Source: Chthonomonadales bacterium (GTDB lineage Bacteria; Armatimonadota; Chthonomonadetes; Chthonomonadales; CAJBBX01). Taken from it: a stretch of 64,000 bases of DNA. Position 1 is the stretch's first letter; each line of letters opens with the position of its first letter. The stretch is taken from NCBI GenBank assembly GCA_027459625.1, contig DAIDHP010000012.1, positions 24,068-88,067 on the forward strand, given 5' to 3'. Positions 8,944 through 17,878 of this stretch are shown in pieces. Below the pieces are notes generated by a model that was not told where the DNA came from, did no database searches, and was given only the letters and a program-made list of their open reading frames with translations. The position numbers and the translations under genes were made by a program.

Positions 8944-8982
8944 GAAGGACGCCAACGAGATGTATCGCTTTTGGCGTCCTTC
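8944..8982 (+). terminator. Hairpin after rseP
   Basis: An 11-bp perfect stem (8944-8954 with 8972-8982) lies 12 nt after the rseP stop. It lacks a clear T-run, so it may stabilise the 3' end rather than terminate strongly. Confidence 0.55.
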
Positions 8983-9065
8983 ATGCCCCCTGTTTTCAGG
9001 TTTCATTCTGTTTCATGTGAGTTGCGCGCACCTTTCTCTATCAATGCCGTAAAGGAACCCTCCGC

Positions 9066-10175
9066 ATGCAGACAATGCATCGAGTCTTTTTTGACGACTC
9101 CGCCAGACTCTCCTTTCTATCCGACGAATCGGTTCATCTCGTTGTCACCTCTCCTCCTTATCCCATGATCGAAATGTGGGACGGCGCCTTCTCGGATAGG
9201 AACCCGTTCATTCGTGATGCTCTTTCCGAACAAGATGGTGACGCCGCATTCGAGCTGATGCACGAGGGGTTGGACAGGGTGTGGCGCGAACTCTTCAGAG
9301 TGTTGTGTCGAGGAGGGATCGCATGCATCAATATCGGCGACGCAACGAGAACGATGGGGGATCGCTTCAAGCTATACCCAAATCACGCACGCATTCTCCA
9401 CGCTTGTCATAATATCGGATTTGAGGTTCTGCCTTGCATCATATGGCGAAAGACCACCAACGCTCCGACGAAGTTCATGGGCTCCGGAATGCTGCCGGCT
9501 GGCGCCTACGTGACACTCGAACACGAATACATTCTGATCCTTCGCAAGGGCGGCAAACGATCCTTCATCACCGAGGAGGATAAGCATAGACGGAGGGAGA
9601 GCGCAATCTTTTGGGAGGAAAGGAACCGCTGGTTCTCCGACATTTGGGATGTCAAAGGCGTCTCGCAGAACATCGAAAATGCATCTTCCAGGGCAAGGAG
9701 CGCCGCGTTTCCGTTTGAATTGGCGTATCGCTTGATCCAGATGTACTCCGTGCGTGAGGATACCGTTCTGGATCCGTTCCTAGGCACGGGCGTGACCGCC
9801 GTGGCTGCGATTGCGAGCGGGAGGAACAGCGTCGGGGTGGAGATCGATGATAAAATGGAGTCACTGATTCGACAAAACATCTCTTCCGCCAAAGCGATTG
9901 GGAATGCCTGCATTGTCCAGCGCATTCAGGAACATGCGGATTTCATTTCACTTTATACTGGCGATAAAGGGCATACAAAACATCAAAATTCTGTTTATGG
10001 TTTCCCCGTGGTTACAAGCCAGGAGAGGGAGATTAGGTTTTACCTTGTGGATTTCATAGCATATTCCGAAGAAAGCACGAAGCATGCGGCTAGTTATTAT
10101 CCATTGGAAAACCAGTTACGGTTGTCAACCTCAATGCAGTCCGTCATTTCTAATGCGATTCCCCGGTCCGAATAA
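9066..10175 (+). CDS. Orphan beta-class DNA methyltransferase (N6-adenine or N4-cytosine)
   Basis: A 369-residue amino-methyltransferase. The catalytic motif IV TSPPYP (SPPY at residues 29-32) comes before the AdoMet-binding motif I LDPFLGTGV (around residue 235). This circular order defines the beta class. The specificity region probably lies between them (residues about 90-220) and includes GSGMLPAGAYV. SPPY is found in both N4-cytosine and N6-adenine enzymes, so the modified base is open. An extra 70-80 residue C-terminal tail lacks recognisable motifs. No restriction endonuclease lies beside it, so it looks like an orphan regulatory or protective methylase. AAGGA lies about 10 nt before the start. 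Confidence 0.87.
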   Translation: MQTMHRVFFDDSARLSFLSDESVHLVVTSPPYPMIEMWDGAFSDRNPFIRDALSEQDGDAAFELMHEGLDRVWRELFRVLCRGGIACINIGDATRTMGDRFKLYPNHARILHACHNIGFEVLPCIIWRKTTNAPTKFMGSGMLPAGAYVTLEHEYILILRKGGKRSFITEEDKHRRRESAIFWEERNRWFSDIWDVKGVSQNIENASSRARSAAFPFELAYRLIQMYSVREDTVLDPFLGTGVTAVAAIASGRNSVGVEIDDKMESLIRQNISSAKAIGNACIVQRIQEHADFISLYTGDKGHTKHQNSVYGFPVVTSQEREIRFYLVDFIAYSEESTKHAASYYPLENQLRLSTSMQSVISNAIPRSE

Positions 10176-10253
10176 CCATCGTTGATATTCTGAACGAATA
10201 CGAAACGCCAGCGAAATTATAATAGAGTTGAAATGATCTCCACATTTCCGTTT

Positions 10254-10949
10254 TTACTTTCGTCCAGTGCGGAGGATTTCAGAAAGGCGGGTTATGATTA
10301 CTCTATCCAGTGACAACGCTTCCAATTGGCGGATTGTCTCCTCCACCGGATACTCCGCTTTCATCAAGCGTGCCTCGCCATCTTCCCAAACGGCGAAGGA
10401 GGAACGCGGGTCCCCCTGCTTCGGCTGTCCCACGCTCCCCGGATTGATTACCGTCTTGCCGAGCACGTGAATTACGGATGGGAGATGGGTGTGCCCCATG
10501 AGAATAACATCGGCGTCAACCTTCTTAATCTCTTCGGAGAGGTTATCTTGCGTTAGAGGATTGGGAAGGTATCGATGAAGAGGATCAAGCGGTGCGGCGT
10601 GAACGGCGTAAAACCTTGCTCCGCCAAACTCGAAAGAGAGTTCCAGGGGATTATCGCGCAGATACGCCTTGTCACTCTCCCCCAGGATGCGCCTATGGAG
10701 GTCCTTTGTCGCCAAAGCCATCTCGCGGTAGGCTGCGCTGCATTGCGGGTCGGCGTCGAACCCCACGGCATGATCATGGTTGCCTCGCACGATTTGATCC
10801 GCATGTTCTCGCGCCCAAGCGATGCACTCCGCTGGACAAGGTCCGTAATCCACAAGGTCACCAAGGCAGACGACGATATCAGCTGACTCGGTTATTGCTT
10901 GAAGAGCCATCCAGTTTGCGTGGATATCCGACACGATCAGCATTTTCAT
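10254..10949 (-). CDS. Calcineurin-like metallophosphoesterase (YfcE/MJ0936-type)
   Basis: A 231-residue cytosolic phosphoesterase with the full dinuclear-metal signature: D-x-H in SDIHANW, GD in VCLGDLVDYGP, GNHD in VRGNHDHA, and GHTH in LMGHTHLP, followed by the NPGSVGQP loop. Such enzymes hydrolyse phosphodiesters or phosphomonoesters; the substrate cannot be read from sequence. It is the third gene of a tight operon (16 nt after the preceding gene) that starts behind a fluoride riboswitch. Fluoride is a known inhibitor of several metal-dependent phosphatases, which gives the context possible meaning (inference). Confidence 0.9.
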   Translation of the reverse strand: MKMLIVSDIHANWMALQAITESADIVVCLGDLVDYGPCPAECIAWAREHADQIVRGNHDHAVGFDADPQCSAAYREMALATKDLHRRILGESDKAYLRDNPLELSFEFGGARFYAVHAAPLDPLHRYLPNPLTQDNLSEEIKKVDADVILMGHTHLPSVIHVLGKTVINPGSVGQPKQGDPRSSFAVWEDGEARLMKAEYPVEETIRQLEALSLDRVIITRLSEILRTGRK

Positions 10950-10965
10950 TAAAACGCTCCCAGTC

Positions 10966-11439
10966 TTATTCGGCGATCTTAGTCGTAATCATGCGCGCCG
11001 CCGCTCTGAAATTATTGAGTTGATACCATGGAAGAATGATTTCAAACGGTGGAGCGTTTCCAGCGGATTGCAATGTGAATCTTCCCCTAAGAAGAGCGTG
11101 ACCGATTCCAACCGAGGCGATTTGCTTGTAAGGATAAAACAGAGATATCACACCCCATTTTTGATTTAGGATTACGCTCTCACCCTCTTCCAAGCAAAGA
11201 ACTCCCCTCCGGATCATTACGATTGACTTGGATGGAATCCATTCAAGAATATGGGTCGATGGTATGAATAGCGTTGCCTCAGGAATCTCCTCCGTATGCA
11301 GCCATTGCCGCGTGGTTTCTTCGAATTCATAAGGCATCCATTGAGAGAGATTCAAATTCGTATCCGGAGGCTGCTCGGTCTCCGTTTCAATAGGTATCGA
11401 TTTTTTGCCAAAGAATGACGCCCATTCTCTTTTATTCAT
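10966..11439 (-). CDS. Uncharacterised protein, possible PH-like fold, in fluoride-riboswitch operon
   Basis: A 157-residue protein I cannot assign to a named family. The start at 11439 is set by GGAGGG six nt upstream, and the start lies 17 nt after the previous stop; a longer upstream extension has no ribosome site and would overlap the previous gene. The N-terminal third is hydrophilic and Glu-rich. Residues about 55-157 alternate short strands with a final helix (GRFTLQSAG, PWYQLNNFRAAARMI), like a bacterial PH-type barrel; this is a weak structural guess. No signal peptide or membrane helix. Second gene of the operon. Confidence 0.7.
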   Translation of the reverse strand: MNKREWASFFGKKSIPIETETEQPPDTNLNLSQWMPYEFEETTRQWLHTEEIPEATLFIPSTHILEWIPSKSIVMIRRGVLCLEEGESVILNQKWGVISLFYPYKQIASVGIGHALLRGRFTLQSAGNAPPFEIILPWYQLNNFRAAARMITTKIAE

Positions 11440-11456
11440 CCGCACCCTCCGATAAA

Positions 11457-12251
11457 TTACACATCCTCGATATGTCGCATCAAAAAAGAATCGGATATTC
11501 TCTGAATGTTTCCACCAGAAATCTTCTCCATCGCGCGGGACCATGCGTTTCCTTCAGTTCCAATTGGCTCCCCCAGAAAACGGTAGTCAGATTTGCGAAT
11601 GAATTCTCCTAACTCATCCATAAGGAGACGCATCTTTCTCTCTTCACACATTGCGAGCCATTTCGCCGTCTCCTCATTGCAATAGCCATATATTCCCTCC
11701 AAGTGAGGCAGGCATAATCCAAAACCGTTCTGATAGAGCGTTCGAATGTCGCTCTCCCTGAGCGCAACCCCCAAGGCGTAAAGATAGAGATGTGTGTCTT
11801 CCCGCTCCATGACGCATAAAGGGCACTCCGTGCGCTGTTCCGTTGGTGCGCCGTATCCATCACGCTTCGTATGATGCAGGAACTGCATCAGTAAATCCCT
11901 TGAAATGATCGTTAAGCCCAAAGCGTTTCCACAGCGCACAGCATCTGCGGCGTGTCGGGAACAGTAGCCCATGGAAGATCGTAACTCCTCGCGAAAGCCC
12001 GGATCGTTCACATTTTCATGGAAGAGATAACCGAGCCTCTCGTCCGTGGAAGCTTGCAGCAGCGTGCAGATAGGGCAATGAGGGATCACGAGCGTTTCCC
12101 TCACTTCGTGATAAAGAGTGTCATGATCGGGGAAGAGGTTGCCATTCCTCTTTCGAACTGGTTGAAGTCGCTTCCAGATAGAACGGATGTTGGATTTCAA
12201 GCCATGCTCCTTTTGAAAATATCGGATTATGTGTGGTTGAGCTCGATGCAT
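11457..12251 (-). CDS. DUF6062 family protein, first gene after fluoride riboswitch
   Basis: A 264-residue soluble protein matching the DUF6062 pattern. It has a first CPIC pair followed by ENVNDPGFREEL, GYCSRHA, a second CPLC pair, and LCLPHLE near residue 190. The paired Cys and conserved His residues suggest metal binding or a redox role; no function is established. The ATG at 12251 lies about 30 nt after the putative riboswitch terminator. It lacks a strong Shine-Dalgarno, and residues 1-36 before HEVRETL are poorly conserved in appearance, so the true start may differ. It leads a three-gene operon with a PH-like unknown and a metallophosphoesterase. Confidence 0.82.
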   Translation of the reverse strand: MHRAQPHIIRYFQKEHGLKSNIRSIWKRLQPVRKRNGNLFPDHDTLYHEVRETLVIPHCPICTLLQASTDERLGYLFHENVNDPGFREELRSSMGYCSRHAADAVRCGNALGLTIISRDLLMQFLHHTKRDGYGAPTEQRTECPLCVMEREDTHLYLYALGVALRESDIRTLYQNGFGLCLPHLEGIYGYCNEETAKWLAMCEERKMRLLMDELGEFIRKSDYRFLGEPIGTEGNAWSRAMEKISGGNIQRISDSFLMRHIEDV

Positions 12252-12279
12252 TTATTCAAGGCGCATAGAAGAGGGTAAT

Positions 12280-12385
12280 AAAAAAGCCCCTCACACACGC
12301 ATCCGCATGTCGGTAAGGAGCCATCAGCTTATTGAGGGCGGTTCGGGTGGATACTCCATCCAGGCGGTCTCCATCGCCGGATAAA
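12280..12385 (-). promoter_or_regulatory. Fluoride riboswitch (crcB motif) with putative terminator
   Basis: Reverse strand. P1 is GGCG/CGCC around an 8-nt AUGGAGAC loop (12363-12378). An extra 5-bp hairpin follows (UGGAU/AUCCA), then GAACCGCC, and the signature GCUGAUGGCUCC-UUAC (12313-12328). GGAG of the P1 loop can pair with CUCC downstream, the crcB-motif pseudoknot. The P3 stem is weak. Downstream, TGAGGGGC followed by six T (12280-12293) can pair with GCCCTCA inside the aptamer. This fits a terminator competing with fluoride binding, which would switch the operon on with fluoride. No crcB/fluc or eriC-F gene is nearby. Confidence 0.8.
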
Positions 12386-12394
12386 ATCGAACCT

Positions 12395-12423
12395 ATTATA
12401 ACGCGCTTCATCGGGATTGTCAA
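12395..12423 (-). promoter_or_regulatory. Consensus sigma-70 promoter of the fluoride-riboswitch operon
   Basis: Reverse strand. TTGACA (12418-12423), a 17-nt spacer and TATAAT (12395-12400) form a perfect consensus promoter. Transcription would start near 12388, a few bases before the riboswitch P1 stem. A strong constitutive promoter followed by a riboswitch gives tight ligand control. Confidence 0.85.
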
Positions 12424-12752
12424 TGCGGCGAGCGGGCAAGACCTTGCGTTTAATGGTTAATGCAAATGCTAACGTGTTCCATCTAAGATACCCGGAAACC
12501 TTGTATTTATGTGATTTCCGCATCTGCTTTGTAAATACTCCGAAAGAGGGAGTGACTGATATATGAATCGAGCAGATTTTTCACACATTGAAAAGAAATT
12601 ACTTGCATAAGCTTCCCCTAATATGGAATATAGGGATGAAATACGCTTGACATGCGTTGGAGAGGACACGCTGCAAATACCGAATTGCCGACCATACTCC
12701 GTTTTCTTGTGTGAGTCGGGAAATATAAAGGATAAGAAAGGTGTAAGACCCT

Positions 12753-14270
12753 ATGAAAATCAGAATCGTATCATCGTTGGGAATGATTCCGCTTTCATTC
12801 CTATTGATGTTTTGTGGCGCCATTTCCTACGGGACTTCGATTACCGTAAGCATGGGAAATCAATCCATTGTTTTTAATGGCGTTGGGAAAACCGGTAGCA
12901 TTGTGGCGGAGGCAAACGGCATGGATGCGATAAATCCCGGATATGATTTTGAGAAAGGCGTATCCACTAGCGGATGGACTTCGAATGACGTGCAGATGCA
13001 AACGGATATGCAAAACCGACCCACTCTCAGCGGAAATCTCGTAATGGTGGGATCCGACGACGTAGCTGCGCCTTTAAGCCAAGGAAGCGTGGAGGTGTCT
13101 AATGGCGACAAGGTATTGGTGCGTGATAAGGCGGGTAATTATGTGTTGATGATGATTACCAACGCCACACCGCAGGAGGTGGACTTCAACTTCCTCTCGG
13201 CGGCATCCGTGCAAACCAAATCGACATCATTGCAGCCAAAATCGACTTCAATCTCTTCCCCTTCCTCATCATCCTCCGCTTCCAATTCCTCTGCGACTGA
13301 TGGACGGGAGATAGACGGTTCCGCACCCAACGGCACTACGCCTGCCAACGGAACAGGACTTATTTTTTACGCTCGATACACGCCGACAGGAATGAGTACG
13401 AAATATGTTAATTCCAGCGGGGATACGGTAGGGCAATCCACCTCTCAGCTAATTGAGGTTACCGCACTGAACCCCGCCACCGGAAAAACAAAAGACACCG
13501 GACTTGCGGCGGACACTTTCCCTCGATTCAGCCTGGATGGACACTATGCCGCGCTCTATTCCCCGGGTTCCTTTACCGTGCTCTCACTGAAAAACCACAA
13601 ACGAAAATACGAGGTGAATAACGCCGTGGTTTACGGGGACGCCTCCGCAAGTTGGTCGCCCAACGGACGCTATTTGGCGTTTCAAGGGGGTGGAAGCGGT
13701 GGAGGATACGATTGGGAAAGCGGTTCCCTCTATGTTTTGGACCGCGTGACCGGTATCGTGCATACGATATTGGATCGCTCCCAAGCGGGGGTGTCCGTCC
13801 AAGAGGTTCATTGGCTACCCACCGGGGAGTTGGTCTTTTCAACCAAGGAGGCGTTTTACAAGACCACGAATCACCTGGCGAAATTCGTGAAAATTCCCGT
13901 CACTCTTACAGGACAGATGGAATACGGCGGGCGTTTTGATTGTTCGCTCGACGGGAAATGGCTCGCGTTTATCTGCAAGGATGCAAACGGACATGATCAG
14001 GTGTGCGTCGCCTCGATGGACGGAGGCGCCGTGCGGGTGGTGACGCACCATAGCAAATCCTCCGTTCGCTCTCCTCGCTTTTCGCCGGACGGCGGGAAGA
14101 TCGCGTATGTCTCCGCCACAGGATTGGATGGGGAACTGAGGATCGTGAAAATTGATGGCGGCGATGACCACGCGATTATTGGTCACTATGGCAAACCAAT
14201 TTCGCTGGTGAATGACCTTATTCAGTGGATTCCATTGAGCTTGAAAACCGCTAATAACGCCCGCAAGTGA
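12753..14270 (+). CDS. Secreted TolB/PD40-type beta-propeller protein
   Basis: A 505-residue exported protein with a signal peptide (residues 1-27, ending near ISYGTS). A beta-rich N-terminal module (30-150) resembles a cell-surface domain. A Ser/Thr-rich linker (about 153-190, with many SSS repeats) joins it to a C-terminal propeller. The blades carry PD40-like motifs: RFSLDGHYAAL, WSPNGRYLAF, CSLDGKWLAF and RFSPDGGKIAYVS. Such propellers bind partners or glycans; no enzymatic residues are evident. It precedes a GH42-like gene by 167 nt, but an inverted repeat lies between them. Function unknown beyond probable extracytoplasmic binding. Confidence 0.78.
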   Translation: MKIRIVSSLGMIPLSFLLMFCGAISYGTSITVSMGNQSIVFNGVGKTGSIVAEANGMDAINPGYDFEKGVSTSGWTSNDVQMQTDMQNRPTLSGNLVMVGSDDVAAPLSQGSVEVSNGDKVLVRDKAGNYVLMMITNATPQEVDFNFLSAASVQTKSTSLQPKSTSISSPSSSSSASNSSATDGREIDGSAPNGTTPANGTGLIFYARYTPTGMSTKYVNSSGDTVGQSTSQLIEVTALNPATGKTKDTGLAADTFPRFSLDGHYAALYSPGSFTVLSLKNHKRKYEVNNAVVYGDASASWSPNGRYLAFQGGGSGGGYDWESGSLYVLDRVTGIVHTILDRSQAGVSVQEVHWLPTGELVFSTKEAFYKTTNHLAKFVKIPVTLTGQMEYGGRFDCSLDGKWLAFICKDANGHDQVCVASMDGGAVRVVTHHSKSSVRSPRFSPDGGKIAYVSATGLDGELRIVKIDGGDDHAIIGHYGKPISLVNDLIQWIPLSLKTANNARK

Positions 14271-14301
14271 TAACATATCGTCGATGGTGTCTATTTTCGG
14301 C

Positions 14302-14378
14302 AATATGGGGTAATTGTAAGATGTGATGTCGAGTCCGTGATTTCTCGATTATCGCACTCAAACAGTTGCCCCATATTT
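14302..14378. repeat. Long-range inverted repeat between propeller and GH42-like genes
   Basis: AATATGGGGTAATTG (14302-14316) pairs with CAGTTGCCCCATATT (14364-14378) over 15 positions, two of them G-U, enclosing about 47 nt. It could be a terminator-like stem or a protein-binding site. No T-run follows. Confidence 0.4.
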
Positions 14379-14437
14379 ACGTGCCATTCGACATATGCCA
14401 GATGGAAGACATGAACATGAAATGATGTTCCTTATTT

Positions 14438-16204
14438 TTGCTCGCATTCGCTCTGATAATAGCCCTCTTGTACCCTGCGCCCCGCCCATCCTTTGGCAAA
14501 ACCCCTTCACATGACCCGACTAAGTCATCCAACCCTAAGTTTCTCCCTTTGCGAGAAGGGGTGGTCTTTTTCTGTCCGGATAATTCGGATGAGGCGATTA
14601 AGCAATTGGAGCAGATACAGGCTCAAGGCTTTAATCTTATAGAATTCGCATCATGGGCGTGGACTCTGCCCAAACCGGGTACGCCCTTTCAACAACGAGT
14701 GTCAGCGGTTTTAAACTGGTGCGATCATCACGACATGGCTTTTTTCCTCATGCAAAACATTCAATATAACGATGAAGGAGAGGGAGGGGGGCTGGACGAT
14801 CAGGTGCAAAATCCTCAAAAATCGATCCCGCTTATATCCGACTGGGCGAATGCGTTGCATGGTCATCATTGCGTGAAAGGAGTGATACTTGGAAACGAGG
14901 TCGCTCCGACATTGGGGGATCCGAAAAAATCACCGATCATGTGGTCGCAGTTTCGCGCTTGGCTGAGAGATAGATACGGTTTGGTCGCTAATCTGAATTC
15001 ACACTGGGGTTCCGATTACGCCTCTTTCGAGGATGTTTCCACACCTGAGTCGGGCAGTCCCGGATTGCTGGATTACAATCGCTACGCGGAACTCAGGTTC
15101 GCAGGATTTTACGATGCGATCGTGAACAAGGGGTTGAAGCCCGTACTGGGAAATGCGCTTTACGGGAATAAAACCAACCTTGATCCTTTTCTCCATCAGG
15201 CGTGCAGGGCGATGACGATGTGCTGCTGGGATGATCTGAACTCTCAATATCCCATGTGGCGGATCAAACTGGCGGCGGACACCACCGGCAAGCCGCTATT
15301 TAACGCGGAACTGCATCTTTATGAGGACAATTACAATTACGGAGCTTCCATTCCGCATTCCCGTTACCGTTATTTTATGAGCGCCCTTCTCGGTGAGCAT
15401 GCCACTGCGAGTTTCGCTTGGGGACAGTGGAACAAGCCGGAGACTCGCAAGGTGGCGAATGCCACGCCGCACATTCTATCCGACCTTAAAAATACGCAAG
15501 CGGCGAGTGCGTTGATCGCACGGGCATATCAAAAATCCGACCTAATGGTCCTCGTGACACGGAGGGTTTACGAGGATGAAGCGGATGGAAAGGGCGGAGG
15601 AGTATTGGAGAGCCTTTACGCGCACATGGGGGCTCTCGGGGAACCGTGGAGGTATTTATTGGAAACGGATATTCGCAAAGCGCGGAAAGGAACGCTGATC
15701 ATCCCCGAGGGCCAAATATCCCAGCAAGACGCTCAGGCTATTGTGAACCTCCCTCCCTCGGTGCGCGTGTATTATCTGCATGCGGTTCCAACTGAGGACG
15801 AATACGGCTTGCCTCTATCCAAGGATATGATTCGGTCCTTGCAAAAAAGTGGGCGAATCCTCGCCATCAAGCATCTGATCTCCGCAATCGCTCCCAATTC
15901 CGGATTGCCTCAAGATTATCGGAATATTGGCGATGTGAGTTATCTCGGTTGGCGTCCGTCGCGAGGATTCTTCGGTTATCCCGTCTCTTATTGTCTGGCT
16001 CAGGTGTTTCGAGCGAGGACTAGGAATGGGTGGGTGATGGCGGTGGTGAACAACAGTGATCACGATATCACCGCCCCCGCGCCATGGAGCATGAATAACA
16101 AGGTTATGGACATTCTCACCGGCGGCGCCCCTCGAATCGAGCGAAACCGTGCCCTCCTCATGCCACCTTTTTCCGTTCAATTATTCCAAGGGATGCGAAG
16201 ATGA
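14438..16204 (+). CDS. Secreted GH42-like glycoside hydrolase (probable beta-galactosidase fold)
   Basis: A 588-residue exported TIM-barrel enzyme of the GH42/GH-A clan type. Candidate acid/base Glu154 is in LGNEVAP and nucleophile Glu291 in FNAELHLYED. The AWTLPKPG and HWGSDYASFED segments also resemble GH42 (WxxxYxxFxxI). The start called is TTG at 14438 and opens inside the hydrophobic core of the signal peptide. Two ATGs at 14422/14425 lie one base out of frame. Removing one T from the run 14435-14439 would give a better signal peptide starting MMFLILLAF. So a one-base sequence error or a real frameshift affects the 5' end. The exact substrate is not determined. Confidence 0.75.
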   Translation: MLAFALIIALLYPAPRPSFGKTPSHDPTKSSNPKFLPLREGVVFFCPDNSDEAIKQLEQIQAQGFNLIEFASWAWTLPKPGTPFQQRVSAVLNWCDHHDMAFFLMQNIQYNDEGEGGGLDDQVQNPQKSIPLISDWANALHGHHCVKGVILGNEVAPTLGDPKKSPIMWSQFRAWLRDRYGLVANLNSHWGSDYASFEDVSTPESGSPGLLDYNRYAELRFAGFYDAIVNKGLKPVLGNALYGNKTNLDPFLHQACRAMTMCCWDDLNSQYPMWRIKLAADTTGKPLFNAELHLYEDNYNYGASIPHSRYRYFMSALLGEHATASFAWGQWNKPETRKVANATPHILSDLKNTQAASALIARAYQKSDLMVLVTRRVYEDEADGKGGGVLESLYAHMGALGEPWRYLLETDIRKARKGTLIIPEGQISQQDAQAIVNLPPSVRVYYLHAVPTEDEYGLPLSKDMIRSLQKSGRILAIKHLISAIAPNSGLPQDYRNIGDVSYLGWRPSRGFFGYPVSYCLAQVFRARTRNGWVMAVVNNSDHDITAPAPWSMNNKVMDILTGGAPRIERNRALLMPPFSVQLFQGMRR

Positions 16205-16334
16205 CGGGTTGCGATGGATTGAGATAAACTTCCATCATGCAATCGAATAGCAAGTTTATAATTCCATGCGGAAAACGGAACTGGTTGGGGATAATATTAG
16301 GGAATCATTTTAATTTCCCACGGGAGGAACCACC

Positions 16335-17864
16335 ATGTCGTATCTACTTGGAGTTGACGTTGGAACGAGCGGAACCAAAGCCATCCTCATCAATGAGGAG
16401 GGAACGGTCATTGCGCGCGCTTTGGCGGAGTACCCGCTATACGTCCCCCGCCCCCTCTGGTCGGAACAGGAGCCGGAGGATTGGTGGCGAGCGACGCAAA
16501 CCACCATTCGCCAATGCCTGACTCAGGCGAATGTCAATCCGCGAGAGATCAAGGGCGTTGGTCTTTCGGGGCAGATGCATGGAGCGGTTTTTCTTGATTC
16601 GGATAATGCTCCTTTGCGCAAGGCGATCCTTTGGAACGACCAACGCACGCAGTTGGAGTGCGATTGGATCATGGAGACTATCGGCAAGGAGAAAGTGGTG
16701 GAACTCATCTCCAACCCGGTTCTCACAGGTTTCACCGCAGGCAAGATCGTTTGGGTTCGCAACAACGAACCGGAAACTTATGCGAAAGTGCGCAAGGTGC
16801 TATTGCCCAAGGACTATATTCGCTTCAAGCTGACAGGCGAGTTCGCCACGGAGGTTTCCGACGCCTCCGGCACCGCGCTTTTTTGCGTGAGGAAGAGAAG
16901 CTGGTCGTCGGAGATGCTGGATGGGTGCGGTATTCCCCGGGAATGGATGCCAACGTCGTATGAATCGCAGGAGGTGAGCGGAAGAATCAACGAGTCCGCA
17001 GCCTCGCTGACCGGCTTGGCCGAGGGCACTCCGGTGGTTGGCGGCGGCGGGGATCAGGCGGCAGGCGCCGTGGGAAACGGCATCGTGGAAACGGGGATCG
17101 TTTCCTCCACGGTGGGCACCAGCGGGGTGGTGTTCGCGTTCAGTGACACCCCCTTGGTCGATCCAGCCCTCAGGTTGCACACTTTCTGTCACGCCGTTCC
17201 CGGGAAATGGCATCTGATGGGAGTGATGCTTTCCGCAGGGGGATCGCTTCAGTGGTATCGCGACACCTTTTGCCACGAGGAGAAGGGAGTCGCTGGATTG
17301 GAGGGAAGAGATCCGTATGAGTTGATTACTTCCGAAGCGGAGCGAGCGCCGTTGGGATGCGAGGGGTTGATCATGCTGCCCTATCTTACTGGTGAACGCA
17401 CCCCCTATCCGGATGCCAATGCGAGAGGCGTCCTCTTCGGCATCACCCGACGGTGCGACAAGTCCTTTTTCGCACGGGCGGTCATGGAGGGTGTCTCTTA
17501 CGGATTACGGGACAGCTTCGAAATTATGAAGGAGATGAAACTGCCCATCACTCAGGTGCGAGCTTCCGGCGGGGGAGCGAGAAGCCCGTTTTGGAGGCAA
17601 ATTCAAGCCGACGTGACCGGATTCACCCATGTGACCATCAACGTTGACGAGGGGGGCGCACTCGGAGTGGCACTTCTGGCGGGCGTGGGAGTGGGGGTTT
17701 ACCCGAGCATAGAGGATGCATGCCGATCTGTCATTAAGGTGGAGAAGCGGACGCAAGCCAACGCTCAAAATCATCAGCTTTATGACAAGTACTTCACCGT
17801 TTATGGAGACCTCTACGCCCATTTGAAGGGGGATTTCAAGAATATCTCGCGGATCGTGGGGTAA
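16335..17864 (+). CDS. xylB: Xylulokinase
   Basis: FGGY-family sugar kinase phosphorylating D-xylulose to D-xylulose 5-phosphate, which feeds the pentose phosphate pathway. Seen: the N-terminal phosphate motif GVDVGTSGTKAIL, substrate loop GLSGQMHGAVFLD, hinge LPKDYIRFKLTGEFATEVSD, and the C-terminal adenosine motif VRASGGGARSPFW. The 509 residues are full length. GGGAGG lies 7 nt before the ATG. No xylA or transporter adjoins it, so xylulose may arise from scattered glycosidase pathways. The gene ends in a terminator shared with groEL. Confidence 0.96.
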   Translation: MSYLLGVDVGTSGTKAILINEEGTVIARALAEYPLYVPRPLWSEQEPEDWWRATQTTIRQCLTQANVNPREIKGVGLSGQMHGAVFLDSDNAPLRKAILWNDQRTQLECDWIMETIGKEKVVELISNPVLTGFTAGKIVWVRNNEPETYAKVRKVLLPKDYIRFKLTGEFATEVSDASGTALFCVRKRSWSSEMLDGCGIPREWMPTSYESQEVSGRINESAASLTGLAEGTPVVGGGGDQAAGAVGNGIVETGIVSSTVGTSGVVFAFSDTPLVDPALRLHTFCHAVPGKWHLMGVMLSAGGSLQWYRDTFCHEEKGVAGLEGRDPYELITSEAERAPLGCEGLIMLPYLTGERTPYPDANARGVLFGITRRCDKSFFARAVMEGVSYGLRDSFEIMKEMKLPITQVRASGGGARSPFWRQIQADVTGFTHVTINVDEGGALGVALLAGVGVGVYPSIEDACRSVIKVEKRTQANAQNHQLYDKYFTVYGDLYAHLKGDFKNISRIVG

Positions 17865-17878
17865 GGTTGAAAAGAAAA

